From positions 16,876-80,875 of the IMG/VR virus record IMGVR_UViG_3300044961_000421: a DNA stretch of 64,000 bases; one strand, 5' to 3'. Position numbers and translations under genes: made by a program. Origin of the DNA: a virus. Below are positions 54,717 through 63,358 of this stretch, piece by piece. Below the pieces are notes generated by a model. It had not been told where the DNA came from. It ran no database searches and saw only the letters and a list, made by a program, of their open reading frames with translations. How positions within the stretch are numbered: the stretch's first letter is position 1; each line of letters starts with the position of its first letter.

Positions 54717-55667
54717 TTATTTAAATTCTATCTCTCCCATTATCTGTGTTAATGTGGAAACCATATTGATTTCAGGATCGGCCACAAAAGAGTGATTCCT
54801 TTGTCCATCATTTAAAATGAGAACGAGAGGAGGAATACTCGATGGTTTCACATAATCATACATTGAATCATATATCGCTCTAAAAATTCTTGTAGGATCA
54901 TTATCCAAATTTTGTACGACCCAAGAACGCATTCCCTTCCAATCTTTGTCTTTTAAATGTTTAATTAATGATTTAATTTGGATTTCTGATAATGAACTTA
55001 ATATACCTGAATCTATTTTTCCGGTTTGCGAATACCTCTGTAATTCATTGATTGCTCTACGAAAATCCGGGAAAAAATTGATAACCAATTCCTCAAGAAC
55101 CTTTACATCATATTCAATATTTTCATTATCCAAAATGAATATCATTCTATCGAAGAATTGTTTTGCTATGTCTGGTTTTTCCTTTTTATCAATACGAAAA
55201 TCAATAACTGTAGTTCTTCCATGTAATGGAGTAATAATTTTGTTTTTGAAATTACATGTTAGAAAAAAGGCACAATTTGTTGAAAATTCTTCCATAAAAC
55301 CGCGCAACGCGGGTTGCGTTGAATTGGCATTTAGATAATCTGCTTCATCCAAAATTACTACCTTTCTTTTTCCTGAAAAAGAAACAGTTGAAGCAAAATC
55401 TCGAATTGTTGTCCTTAATGTATCAATATTTCCGCTTTCCGATGCGTTGATTATGATGTGCGGAGAATCGGTTTCTAAACAAAGCGCTTTTGCTACGGTC
55501 GTTTTTCCGATTCCTGGAGGTCCTGATAAAAGCATATTTTGTAATTCTTGTTTATCACGATATGCTCTAAAAACTTCTTTAAGAGATTTGGGTAGAATAC
55601 AATCGTCAATATATGTTGGACGATATTTTTCTACCCACAAGATGTTTTCATTTTCATTTATTTTCAT
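54717..55667 (-). CDS. 44: Clamp loader large subunit (gp44-like AAA+ ATPase)
   Basis: The 316-residue protein has WVEKYRPTYIDDCILP at the start, Walker A LSGPPGIGKTTVAKAL near residue 50, Walker B VVILDEADYLN near 108, sensor 1 FLTCNFKNKI and PALRGFMEEF (arginine finger region). It matches T4 gp44, which with gp62 opens and loads the clamp. No Shine-Dalgarno precedes ATG 55667; a TATAAT box ends 7 bp upstream, so the mRNA is predicted to be leaderless or nearly so. Confidence 0.92.
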   Translation of the reverse strand: MKINENENILWVEKYRPTYIDDCILPKSLKEVFRAYRDKQELQNMLLSGPPGIGKTTVAKALCLETDSPHIIINASESGNIDTLRTTIRDFASTVSFSGKRKVVILDEADYLNANSTQPALRGFMEEFSTNCAFFLTCNFKNKIITPLHGRTTVIDFRIDKKEKPDIAKQFFDRMIFILDNENIEYDVKVLEELVINFFPDFRRAINELQRYSQTGKIDSGILSSLSEIQIKSLIKHLKDKDWKGMRSWVVQNLDNDPTRIFRAIYDSMYDYVKPSSIPPLVLILNDGQRNHSFVADPEINMVSTLTQIMGEIEFK

Positions 55668-55674
55668 AGTAATT

Positions 55675-55703
55675 ATTATATCAAATTCTTTAAATTAAAT
55701 CAA
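55675..55703 (-). promoter_or_regulatory. Promoter for clamp loader gene, near-leaderless
   Basis: TTGATT, 17 bp, TATAAT, then AATTACT and ATG 55667. Spacing from -10 to ATG is 7 bp. Confidence 0.65.
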
Positions 55704-55994
55704 CATATCTTCAATTATGGTTAATTTTCTATTTTTATTTACCATAAAAGGAGTAGCTGTATTACAAACCGGACAAATAGAAATAAATGCTCCACCTCTG
55801 AGCAATGATGTTTCTAAATTTTTGTTCTTTAATATATACAACAACTGTGGTAATTTTAATTTTAGTGTTCGTACGTTTCCATTTTCATCCTTAACATTTG
55901 ATTGGATAAAAATGTCGCTATTTCTCTTTTTTCCACAGGAATAGCAATGTATCTTTGCAATTCTTTTTTGTTCTTTCATAAATTTATTTATCAA
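55695..55994 (-). CDS. Small zinc-ribbon protein between clamp and loader genes
   Basis: The 99-residue protein has HCYSCGKKRN near the N-terminus and ISICPVCNTATPF near residue 75, a widely split zinc ribbon, with an RTLKLKLPQLLYILKNKNL helix between. In T4 this position holds RpbA or other transcription-linked genes, but this protein is not recognisably any of them. A late-transcription accessory role is possible by location only. Confidence 0.6.
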   Translation of the reverse strand: MINKFMKEQKRIAKIHCYSCGKKRNSDIFIQSNVKDENGNVRTLKLKLPQLLYILKNKNLETSLLRGGAFISICPVCNTATPFMVNKNRKLTIIEDMLI

Positions 55995-56646
55995 ATTTCG
56001 CCATCACATAATACTCTAATGCCACATCTTTATGTGAAAATTTAGCAATTCTCTTTGTCGAAATGGATACTGTATAATGACCGGGTAAAAATAAAAAGTT
56101 TTCTGTTGAAAATATACAACGAAAATCCTTACCGTAAGTATTATCACCAATTTTCATGACAAAGGAATTCGATTCGGAATTCTTTTCCTTTCCAACACGC
56201 AAAAATAACTTCCCATCTTTCCCTTCAAAAATATAAGAATCTAACTCTTGGATTCTAGCAAGTTTATCAATTTTTCCAAAAACATCTTTTTCCAATTCAA
56301 AACAAATTTCAAATGGAGGAGGGTTGATTTTGTTAGCCGAAACAATAAATTCCGGTTTACAATATAAAATTGTATTCTCTGATTCAGGATCATACTCTTC
56401 GGAAATAACAACACATTCTTTCCGAAAATCGAAATTTGGTGAATCAAATACAGAAATCACACCCAAGAAAATATTAAGATCGTAGATTGCTACTCTATTT
56501 GGGAATTCTTCTTCTGAGGTATATATGGCATGAATTGTGTCGGATGGGTGCTTTGTTCTTACCACATTTCCCGCTTCAATCAACAAACCGGAATTAATTT
56601 CGCTAAAATTTTTCAATACATCTAATGTTGTTTTACTTAATTTCAT
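55984..56646 (-). CDS. 45: Sliding clamp (gp45-like)
   Basis: The 220-residue protein matches T4-type gp45 clamps: MKLSKTTLDVLKNFSEINSG, EFPNRVAIYDLNIFLGVISV, IVSANKINPPPFEICFEL, and the C-terminal LPGHYTVSISTKRIAKF and VALEYYVMAKFDK. It forms a trimeric ring that tethers polymerase and, in T4, activates late transcription. AAAGGAGAAAAT precedes the ATG. Its presence agrees with the TATAAATA late boxes seen in this window. Confidence 0.92.
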   Translation of the reverse strand: MKLSKTTLDVLKNFSEINSGLLIEAGNVVRTKHPSDTIHAIYTSEEEFPNRVAIYDLNIFLGVISVFDSPNFDFRKECVVISEEYDPESENTILYCKPEFIVSANKINPPPFEICFELEKDVFGKIDKLARIQELDSYIFEGKDGKLFLRVGKEKNSESNSFVMKIGDNTYGKDFRCIFSTENFLFLPGHYTVSISTKRIAKFSHKDVALEYYVMAKFDK

Positions 56647-56658
56647 CCATTTTCTCCT

Positions 56659-56934
56659 TTATAATGTAGAATCGTTATAGAGCATAAAAAGGAGATAATG
56701 TGCTGCTTTCAATAAATCTTTCCGCTCATAACCTCCCTTTTTCCCATATCTCATGACATATTTTACTACATTACCACGAGCATATTCTAAACCCGTGGGC
56801 TCGTTTGCTAATAGCAAATCCATCACTTGAATACCTTTATTACCAACATAGTGCTCCGCATATGTTTTGATGATATATTCCTCAATTTCTTTGAGTGTTT
56901 CGATTTCCTTATACTTATGTCCCTTTTCTTCCAT
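56659..56934 (-). CDS. DUF3310-like protein
   Basis: The 91-residue protein has EHYVGNKGIQVMDLLLANEP, ARGNVVKYVMRYGKKGGYER and KDLLKAAHYLLFML, the pattern of DUF3310/SaV-like phage proteins (IxxxxxN xxKYxxRxxxKxxxEDLxKAxxYL). Their function is unknown; some are placed near nucleotide metabolism genes. The promoter is at 56953-56981 and AGAGGAAAG precedes the ATG. Confidence 0.65.
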   Translation of the reverse strand: MEEKGHKYKEIETLKEIEEYIIKTYAEHYVGNKGIQVMDLLLANEPTGLEYARGNVVKYVMRYGKKGGYERKDLLKAAHYLLFMLYNDSTL

Positions 56935-56952
56935 ATCTTTCCTCTTTATTCT

Positions 56953-56981
56953 ATTATACTAATAATAATTTAATTTGTCAA
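56953..56981 (-). promoter_or_regulatory. Sigma70-type promoter of the clamp operon
   Basis: TTGACA, 17 bp, TATAAT, both perfect. The next gene starts at 56934 after a normal leader. Confidence 0.85.
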
Positions 56982-57015
56982 ATTTTCAAAACAAAAAAAA
57001 ACAGAAAAAAAATGC

Positions 57016-57048
57016 TGGGAGTATTTTATGTAAAAAAAGATACTCCCA
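57016..57048 (-). terminator. Rho-independent terminator after MoxR-like gene
   Basis: A 9-bp perfect stem TGGGAGTAT/ATACTCCCA with a 15-base loop, then GCATTTTTTTTC on the minus strand. Confidence 0.85.
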
Positions 57049-57107
57049 TTATACATGATTCATTTTAATGTAATGATGTTTTGTTTCTCCATTTTTGTCG
57101 TAATTTT

Positions 57108-58133
57108 CTACCAAGGTTTGAAGTTTTGATTCCTCTGATTAAATGCTTGTTTTCCGAGATCAACAACATTTTTCGAATCAATGCTTCCTTTCGGGATACA
57201 TTCTGCGTCAATTGCCCGATAAGCGGTGGCCCATGCCTCGGCAACCTCAGGTGAAAACCGGTTCAAACAACGCTTGATCGCCCCCAAACGGTCTTTTCCA
57301 CCAGTAACTAAAGCATATGTTGCTACAATATGACCAATACGGCGCGTGGAGATAACATCCATACTTTCTCCCTGCCTATACGTCATCCGTATTTGTTGAG
57401 CCCATTTTGCCAAACATTTGGCAAAAGTTTTATGTTCCTTTGGATCAAGACCATATTTACTAATCATTCTTAAAATGATATTCTTTTCTGTTTCCTCGGG
57501 AGGAAAATCAGCTTCATAGAGTAACACAAACCTCTCTAGGAGAGCCTCATCCATCAAATTGGATGTAATATATTTTCCGGTCTCATCACTGGTACCTTTT
57601 GTATTAGCGGTAGTACAAATAGTAAATCCTTCTTTCGGATGAATTAATTCATTCGTCTGTTTAATGAGTAGAGGTTTTCCTTCCAAAACGGGCTGAAGGC
57701 ACATAAGCTTCGGACCCGCCTTGTCAAATTCATCCAACAAACAAACAGCACCCCGGATCATTGCAATGACCACAGGTCCATACTGAAATTTGGTTTCTCC
57801 GTTTTCCAAAACATAGTGACCAATTAAACGATCTTCATCCGTTTCGATGGAGATAGGAACACGAACCAATTCCCGCTTTGTGATGGCGCAAGCTTGTTCG
57901 ATTGGAAATGTTTTCCCGCAACCAGAAAGTCCAAAAATTTGAAATGGAAAAAAATTCTTGCTTTCGATAATGGACTTATACTCTTCATAATCCCCATAAG
58001 GTATGAATGTTGGATCAATCTCCGGAACATACGAAATTCCTTTGGCGAAATCCGAATGTGCAAACGATTCGGCGGAATTTTTGGTGGAGTCTTTTGGAAT
58101 AGGAACCACTTTTCTATCAGATGTTAAACTCAT
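57108..58133 (-). CDS. MoxR/CobS-like AAA+ ATPase
   Basis: The 341-residue ATPase has Walker A QIFGLSGCGKTFPIEQ near residue 65, a MoxR-type SIETDEDRLIGHYVLENG, Walker B GAVCLLDEFDKAGPK, sensor FTICTTANTKGTSD and TRRIGHIVATYAL. Phage members are often annotated CobS for similarity to the cobaltochelatase subunit. MoxR ATPases usually work with a VWA protein, and such a gene lies divergently at 58337-60730. It has its own promoter and terminator. Confidence 0.85.
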   Translation of the reverse strand: MSLTSDRKVVPIPKDSTKNSAESFAHSDFAKGISYVPEIDPTFIPYGDYEEYKSIIESKNFFPFQIFGLSGCGKTFPIEQACAITKRELVRVPISIETDEDRLIGHYVLENGETKFQYGPVVIAMIRGAVCLLDEFDKAGPKLMCLQPVLEGKPLLIKQTNELIHPKEGFTICTTANTKGTSDETGKYITSNLMDEALLERFVLLYEADFPPEETEKNIILRMISKYGLDPKEHKTFAKCLAKWAQQIRMTYRQGESMDVISTRRIGHIVATYALVTGGKDRLGAIKRCLNRFSPEVAEAWATAYRAIDAECIPKGSIDSKNVVDLGKQAFNQRNQNFKPW

Positions 58134-58166
58134 AATGTGTCGTATGTTTCCTTTCTATTCTACTCT

Positions 58167-58195
58167 AATATAGCACACCACAACACGGTTGTCAA
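58167..58195 (-). promoter_or_regulatory. Sigma70-type promoter for MoxR-like gene
   Basis: TTGACA, 17 bp, TATATT with TGTGC before the -10. It faces away from the plus-strand promoter 106 bp away. Confidence 0.85.
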
Positions 58196-58300
58196 AAAAT
58201 ATTTATAATTTTTTACTACCACACCATCATATGTACATAGATACATCATACAACTATATAATGTGTAGAGTGTAGAGAAAGGAAAAAGCGAAAAAAATCC

Positions 58301-58330
58301 TTGACAATTAAGCACCAAAGGCGATATCAT
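58301..58330 (+). promoter_or_regulatory. Plus-strand promoter, leaderless start of VWA gene
   Basis: TTGACA at 58301-58306, 18 bp, TATCAT at 58325-58330, then 6 bp and ATG 58337. A reading frame that starts at the TTG of the -35 box itself would be spurious. Confidence 0.75.
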
Positions 58331-58336
58331 ACAAGT

Positions 58337-60730
58337 ATGAATCAAGAAAATACAATCAATCGCAACTCGACAACAACAGACGTGCTTGCTAAAGTTTTGG
58401 CGGTTGAAAATTTAACTGTTATTCATAGTGCAAAAGCTTATACCGCTTCATTTAACACGGAAACCAGAACACTAACACTTCCTTGTTTCGTCAATAATAT
58501 AAAACAAGAAACTAGGAATATGTTCGTTGGGCACGAAGTTGGACATGCTCTTTTTAGTCCAGGATCTTCAGGAGAAAAGAAATCCCTAGATATCATCGAA
58601 AAAGCGATTAGCGAAATTGATCCTGATCCTAATAATAAAAGTATCGTTATGGGTTATCTAAATGTTGTTGAGGATGCAAGGATCGAACGTCTTTTTAAAA
58701 TCCGGTATCCGGGTCTAATTCCTGACTTTAAAATTGGTTATAATGAGCTTTTGGAACGAGATTTCTTCAGAATCCGGAATATTGACATAAATTCTCTCCC
58801 GTTAATTGATAGAATCAATCTTCAGTTTAAGTGTATGAATGCCCCGGAAATCTCAAACCTAGAATTTACATCAGAAGAAAAACAATTCTTGAATAAAATC
58901 CAAAATTCAAAAACTTGGTCTGATGTTGTTTCCGTGACTAAAGAGATTTACGAGTATTCTGCCGGTGATAGAAGTCAAATCAAAAACGAAAACGATATGC
59001 AATTCGTTGATGGAGATGATTCTGGGGAATGGAAGGAAAAAAAAGAAGAAAATGGATCCGAAAAGGGAAATGAAAAGGGTGAGAAAAATGATTCCGGAAA
59101 AGGATCTGAAGAGTCAGATAGCAATGATTCAAAAAATAGTAAATCAGAAAGCAAAAATGATAATTCCGAATCATCCAAATCTAATAAATCATCCGACGAT
59201 TCTGATAATGATTCTGGTGATAGTAACTCTGGTGATGATGAATCAGAATCGAGATCCGGTGAAAATGAAAATGTATCTGAAGATGAGGATGAATATAAAG
59301 ATTCTGGATCCAAAAACAAACAAAATGTAATTAAAGAAGATAGGGAACAGGGTGAATCGAAATCAAAAAACATGATTCGACCGAGTAATAGTCTTGAGGC
59401 CGAGAAAAATAACATTCCTACCAAAAAAAGAATGTGTGCACCGAAAAGTAAAACCTACGAAGCTTTTTCCGAGAATTTAAAGTATTTGGTGGATAAGAAT
59501 GCGAAAAACAATCTTTATCTAAAGATTCCAAAAATCGAACTAAAAGATTTCGTAACAAATTATAAAGTAATCCTAAATGAGTATAGATACATCCGCGATA
59601 CCAAACCCACTTTGTTTGAAGAGGTAAAAAAGCATTTTCTGGATTTCAAGAAAAACAATACCAACAAAATTAATTATCTCTTCACGGAATTTAACCGCAA
59701 AAAGAAAGCGGAAGAGCAACAAAAGGATAAAAATGCAAAATCCGGAACAATTGATTTTTCCAAAATTGTTCACTATAAGTATTCGGATGACATTTTCAAA
59801 TCCAATACAATCAAGTATATCGGAAAAAACCATAGTCTTACCGCTTTTATTGACTTCTCTGGTTCTATGGTAAACAATATTCTCAATACAGTGGAACAGG
59901 CTCTTTGTTTAGCGCTCTTCGCCAAAAAGGCAGGGATTCCTTTTGAACTATATACATTCGGACATTCTTCCTTTAATATGAAACAGGTTCAATACTCTGA
60001 AAATGATATTATGGTGTCTAAAAGTTTTCTTCTCAGACAATTTTTTTCTGTAGATATGACATATGCCGAATTCCATGAAGCATGTGAAAATTTGCTTGCG
60101 GCGACTGGAGTTTTTTCGGGTGTGGCGAGTTACAAAGATTTTCTCGGAACATATACTCCTCTTTCCGATACACTCATCACGGCAATTGTGATCAATGAAA
60201 AAATAGCAAAAGAACGAAAGACAACATATAACCACGTATTGCTCTTAACTGATGGAGTAGGAACCAACCTAATGTCATATTATAGCAAAAACCAGAAAAA
60301 TGTTATTGATTCGAATATCTACAATATCATCATTCATGATCCTGTGACAAAAAAGGATTTCACCTATAACGCAAAAGATTATGGAATGGGTGACCGTGTT
60401 TTTGCGGAGATATTAAGACATAGAACAGGATGTAATATTGTCGGATTCTTTTGTACGGGTGGCGGAAAAGAAGATACGATTAAACGTGCATCCAATTTTA
60501 TTAATAATAAGAACATCACTTTGCTTTCCGCAGAATATGATAGGAATAACTTTATCACCTGTTTCGAAAAGGGATATACTGAATACTACATAATCCCTGG
60601 TGGTAGTTCTTTGGGGATTAAGAATATTCATACTTATGACTTATCAGAATACTATACTCACCTAAAAAAGGATAGAATCCTCCTAAATAGATTTATTCAC
60701 CTCATCACAGAAAAAGGAAAGATGGTTTAA
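58337..60730 (+). CDS. VWA-domain protein with HExxH head (CobT-like)
   Basis: This 797-residue protein is the only clear plus-strand gene. Residues 1-220 hold a metalloprotease-like head, MFVGHEVGHALFSPG (HEVGH at 66-70) and YLNVVEDARIERLF. A low-complexity Ser/Asp/Lys/Asn linker follows (about 215-370). The C-terminal VWA domain has TAFIDFSGSMVNN near residue 505 and HVLLLTDGVGTN. The layout resembles CobT/VWA partners of MoxR ATPases. The start is ATG 58337, not the TTG at 58301, because the latter lies in the promoter -35. Confidence 0.8.
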   Translation: MNQENTINRNSTTTDVLAKVLAVENLTVIHSAKAYTASFNTETRTLTLPCFVNNIKQETRNMFVGHEVGHALFSPGSSGEKKSLDIIEKAISEIDPDPNNKSIVMGYLNVVEDARIERLFKIRYPGLIPDFKIGYNELLERDFFRIRNIDINSLPLIDRINLQFKCMNAPEISNLEFTSEEKQFLNKIQNSKTWSDVVSVTKEIYEYSAGDRSQIKNENDMQFVDGDDSGEWKEKKEENGSEKGNEKGEKNDSGKGSEESDSNDSKNSKSESKNDNSESSKSNKSSDDSDNDSGDSNSGDDESESRSGENENVSEDEDEYKDSGSKNKQNVIKEDREQGESKSKNMIRPSNSLEAEKNNIPTKKRMCAPKSKTYEAFSENLKYLVDKNAKNNLYLKIPKIELKDFVTNYKVILNEYRYIRDTKPTLFEEVKKHFLDFKKNNTNKINYLFTEFNRKKKAEEQQKDKNAKSGTIDFSKIVHYKYSDDIFKSNTIKYIGKNHSLTAFIDFSGSMVNNILNTVEQALCLALFAKKAGIPFELYTFGHSSFNMKQVQYSENDIMVSKSFLLRQFFSVDMTYAEFHEACENLLAATGVFSGVASYKDFLGTYTPLSDTLITAIVINEKIAKERKTTYNHVLLLTDGVGTNLMSYYSKNQKNVIDSNIYNIIIHDPVTKKDFTYNAKDYGMGDRVFAEILRHRTGCNIVGFFCTGGGKEDTIKRASNFINNKNITLLSAEYDRNNFITCFEKGYTEYYIIPGGSSLGIKNIHTYDLSEYYTHLKKDRILLNRFIHLITEKGKMV

Positions 60731-60748
60731 CAACCATCTTTCCTTTTT
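60711..60748. terminator. Bidirectional terminator over two overlapping stop codons
   Basis: A perfect 17-bp inverted repeat (60711-60727 and 60732-60748) with a TAAC loop. The arms read AAAAAGGAAAGATGGTT and AACCATCTTTCCTTTTT, so either direction ends in a T-run. The stops of the plus-strand VWA gene (60730) and the minus-strand methyltransferase gene (60727) lie at the loop. Confidence 0.9.
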
Positions 60749-62427
60749 GGTTTATATGCCACAATCACTGGTTCTGTTTTTATCCACTCTTCTTGTCCTT
60801 TCGAATTAATAATACGAGCAAATGAACCGGAAGTTGGTTTTCCGTCTTCTCCTATCCTATTTTGTCCAGGCATATTCATCAACGCCATTTTGTTCACACT
60901 AATTTCCATACCAAATGACCTAAGGATGTTGATTGAATCAGTTAAAAGTGGAAGCCACCTACCATCAAATTGAACATCGGCAATATTCCATAACAAATAC
61001 CGATCTTCTTTCAAATACTCTACAGCAGTCTTTAGAGTAGGGTATAAAAAATTGTCTCTCCATGCTTCATATGTTGAATGTGCCTTATAACTCTGTTTTT
61101 CATCATCACTATACGCTTCTTTTGCAAAATAAGGAGGGCTAGTAAATACTAAATCAAGTTTTCCTTTATATTTTTGAAAATCTGGATTTTTGTGTATGTA
61201 CTCAGAACCTTCTCGAAAAATTTCATATGTATTAATTGGTTCATTTCCAAAAACAACATTAATACGATTAGATTTCACCTTTTCGTTGAAAAATTCAGCA
61301 ACACATTCGTATCTCGTTTTGTTCAATTCTGGTATATAATTATCCGGGTTTGGATCGTTACCGACATAATGAAGTTTAACATAAGAGCCATCAGGTCGCT
61401 TGTGATAATAAGACATAGCACCAAGGATGCGGCCACCCCACCCGGAAGATGGATCATAATATATAATCTCATCCTGATTTTCTATATGCCTTGTATATTT
61501 TTCAATCAAGAATTTGGCTGTCATTGGAGGGAAATTTACAGCAATCTGAATATCTCCAATCCTATATGCCCTAAAAGCATGCGGGAACACCTTCTTTCCA
61601 TATTCAAAAATACGAATATAATAAAGATACTCATCCGAAAGAGGTTGTTTCAAAGTATTCACTTGCTTTGATGAAATTTTTCCATCAATAATAGACTGGA
61701 GCAATTCATCCTTTGTAAAGAATAATTGGTTTTTCAATTCAACCTGCGAATATCCAGTTGATTTATCGGATTTCGGTTTCTTTTTCCCATCAATCCAAAG
61801 ACCCATTTTTTCCTTCAAGCTATTATTTTTATCATTCCACAATTCGATAAATTGGAGTGCCGTATCACACTTAAAAATTTCTTGGTTTGAATTTTTATTT
61901 ACCGTTCTACTAAAATAATAAAATGAATCTCTTCGAATACATTTTCTTGATATCGTTACCAATTTTGAAAACTTAGTCTCATCCGAAAACAAATCATAAA
62001 CACTATATCCATTATTCTTAATAGAATAATTGATTCGTGTTTTCATCATTGTTGGGAAAAATTGATCTACCGCGGTTCCATCTCTTTGTATATTTTGAAA
62101 AACAAGTGTTGTTCCTGTTTCATCCGATAAATCTATCGTTTCAAAACTTCTATTTACACCTTTTTTGGATATCTTTCTGGCTTCCTCTTTTGTTTGATGC
62201 ATATCCACAACATCAATCAATTGCGAAAATTGTTCTATAATTTCCGCTTCAGACAAACCAGATTTCAAAGGACACCCAAATGTGTCCCAGGAATATAAAA
62301 TAGCATCCTTTACCTTCCTCACCCAAGATATAAATTCTTCTTCTGAATAGAACAAAACATCTTCAAAACAAACATTCACATCAGGATTATCCAAAACATA
62401 ATCGTTTCTTTCATAAAATGTTTTCAT
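60727..62427 (-). CDS. DNA methyltransferase (N6-A/N4-C type) with long N-terminal region
   Basis: In this 566-residue protein the C-terminal 250 residues carry IIYYDPSSGWGGRILGAMSY (SAM-binding motif I, near residue 327) and LVFTSPPYFAKEAY (motif IV TSPPY, near 430), followed by TLKTAVEYLKEDRYLLWNI. The TSPPY form indicates amino-group methylation of adenine or cytosine in DNA. The first 300 residues (IQRDGTAVDQFFPTMMK, YYFSRTVNKNSNQ) are not recognised and may be the target-recognition or a fused domain. No restriction partner is nearby, so self-protection or modification is likely. Confidence 0.75.
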   Translation of the reverse strand: MKTFYERNDYVLDNPDVNVCFEDVLFYSEEEFISWVRKVKDAILYSWDTFGCPLKSGLSEAEIIEQFSQLIDVVDMHQTKEEARKISKKGVNRSFETIDLSDETGTTLVFQNIQRDGTAVDQFFPTMMKTRINYSIKNNGYSVYDLFSDETKFSKLVTISRKCIRRDSFYYFSRTVNKNSNQEIFKCDTALQFIELWNDKNNSLKEKMGLWIDGKKKPKSDKSTGYSQVELKNQLFFTKDELLQSIIDGKISSKQVNTLKQPLSDEYLYYIRIFEYGKKVFPHAFRAYRIGDIQIAVNFPPMTAKFLIEKYTRHIENQDEIIYYDPSSGWGGRILGAMSYYHKRPDGSYVKLHYVGNDPNPDNYIPELNKTRYECVAEFFNEKVKSNRINVVFGNEPINTYEIFREGSEYIHKNPDFQKYKGKLDLVFTSPPYFAKEAYSDDEKQSYKAHSTYEAWRDNFLYPTLKTAVEYLKEDRYLLWNIADVQFDGRWLPLLTDSINILRSFGMEISVNKMALMNMPGQNRIGEDGKPTSGSFARIINSKGQEEWIKTEPVIVAYKPKRKDGC

Positions 62428-62870
62428 AGATTATTATTCCCTTTAAAAACATCCATCATCTTCTTTTTTTGTTCTTCATCGAATGTTAAAAGTTTTTTGA
62501 TTTCTTCTTGTATTGCTGCATTGTTTTTTCGTTTTCTTGTTTCTATATCATTTAATTCCGTTTCGTCAAATTCTAAAGCCGCAAAAATGTTCCAAGCAGC
62601 TTGTGCTAAATGATCTTCAACATCATCTCCCTCCATATACAGAAAAATGTGTCTTAGTGCTGAATCCAAAACACGAGAAACTTTCATTCCTTTTTTCCAA
62701 TTGTTTTCTCCATATTTATTGGCGCCTTTTTCATAAACTAATGCCAATCTTTTCAATGGTTTAGGAGGAATCAAATCATATCTTCCCTTTCCCTCCCTAC
62801 AATCACGGCGAGCACCTGTTTCCATCTCTTCCATTTTTTCTGAGGCCCTTATCACATAATTATCCATCAT
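62424..62870 (-). CDS. dATP/dGTP diphosphohydrolase-like protein (DUF5664)
   Basis: The 148-residue protein reads ETGARRDCREGKGRYDLIPP, LKRLALVYEKGANKYGENNW, SRVLDSALRHIFLYMEGDD and EDHLAQAAWNIFAALEF, the diagnostic pattern of the DUF5664 family, described as a dATP/dGTP diphosphohydrolase domain in phages. It would prune purine dNTPs. GGAGGTGAG precedes the ATG pair at 62870/62867. The charged C-terminal tail is extra. Confidence 0.75.
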   Translation of the reverse strand: MMDNYVIRASEKMEEMETGARRDCREGKGRYDLIPPKPLKRLALVYEKGANKYGENNWKKGMKVSRVLDSALRHIFLYMEGDDVEDHLAQAAWNIFAALEFDETELNDIETRKRKNNAAIQEEIKKLLTFDEEQKKKMMDVFKGNNNL

Positions 62871-63358
62871 CTCACCTCCACATATTCGACACCAGATTCA
62901 AAAAACATACGTTGTATTTTAATCATATTTTTAAATTCGTTTTCATAAAATTCATTACCGCGCTCCAATAAAATTCTTTTCCTCTCTTGTACCTTTTCAA
63001 AACGAACCTTAATTATTTTGATTCCGCTTTGAATCAACGCCTTCGCGCATTCTATACATGGGAATATTTCTATATAAGCAGTACATCCTTCCAAAGACAC
63101 ACCACAACGAACAGCATTATAAATCGCATTTCTTTCAGCATGCTCTACCCAAAAATATTTTTCTGGTCGAACCCATCTTTCTTGTTGGTGTTCATCCACA
63201 CCGCGGGCGAAGCCATTGAATCCAGTTGTTCTGATTTCATGGTCTTTTCCAACAATTATACAACCAACCTTAGTATCTGGATCTTTACTTTTTTGTTTTA
63301 TAACATCAACAAGTCCAAAAAAATATTCATCCCATCCAATATTACTATCCTTATTCAT
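62867..63358 (-). CDS. cd: Deoxycytidylate (dCMP) deaminase family
   Basis: The 163-residue protein has the cytidine-deaminase zinc site VEHAERNAIYNAV (HAE) and IEIFPCIECAKALIQSGI (PCxxC), with DTKVGCIIVG and TGFNGFARGVDEHQQERW before it. It converts dCMP to dUMP, the substrate of ThyX. It fits the dNTP set of this phage. It overlaps the next genes by 4 bases on each side. Confidence 0.88.
   Translation of the reverse strand: MNKDSNIGWDEYFFGLVDVIKQKSKDPDTKVGCIIVGKDHEIRTTGFNGFARGVDEHQQERWVRPEKYFWVEHAERNAIYNAVRCGVSLEGCTAYIEIFPCIECAKALIQSGIKIIKVRFEKVQERKRILLERGNEFYENEFKNMIKIQRMFFESGVEYVEVR

Noticed and set aside
58975-59424. Minus-strand 149-codon Ser/Phe-rich frame
   Set aside because: It is the mirror of the repetitive Asp/Ser/Lys linker of the VWA gene; codon bias of the linker keeps the opposite frame open.
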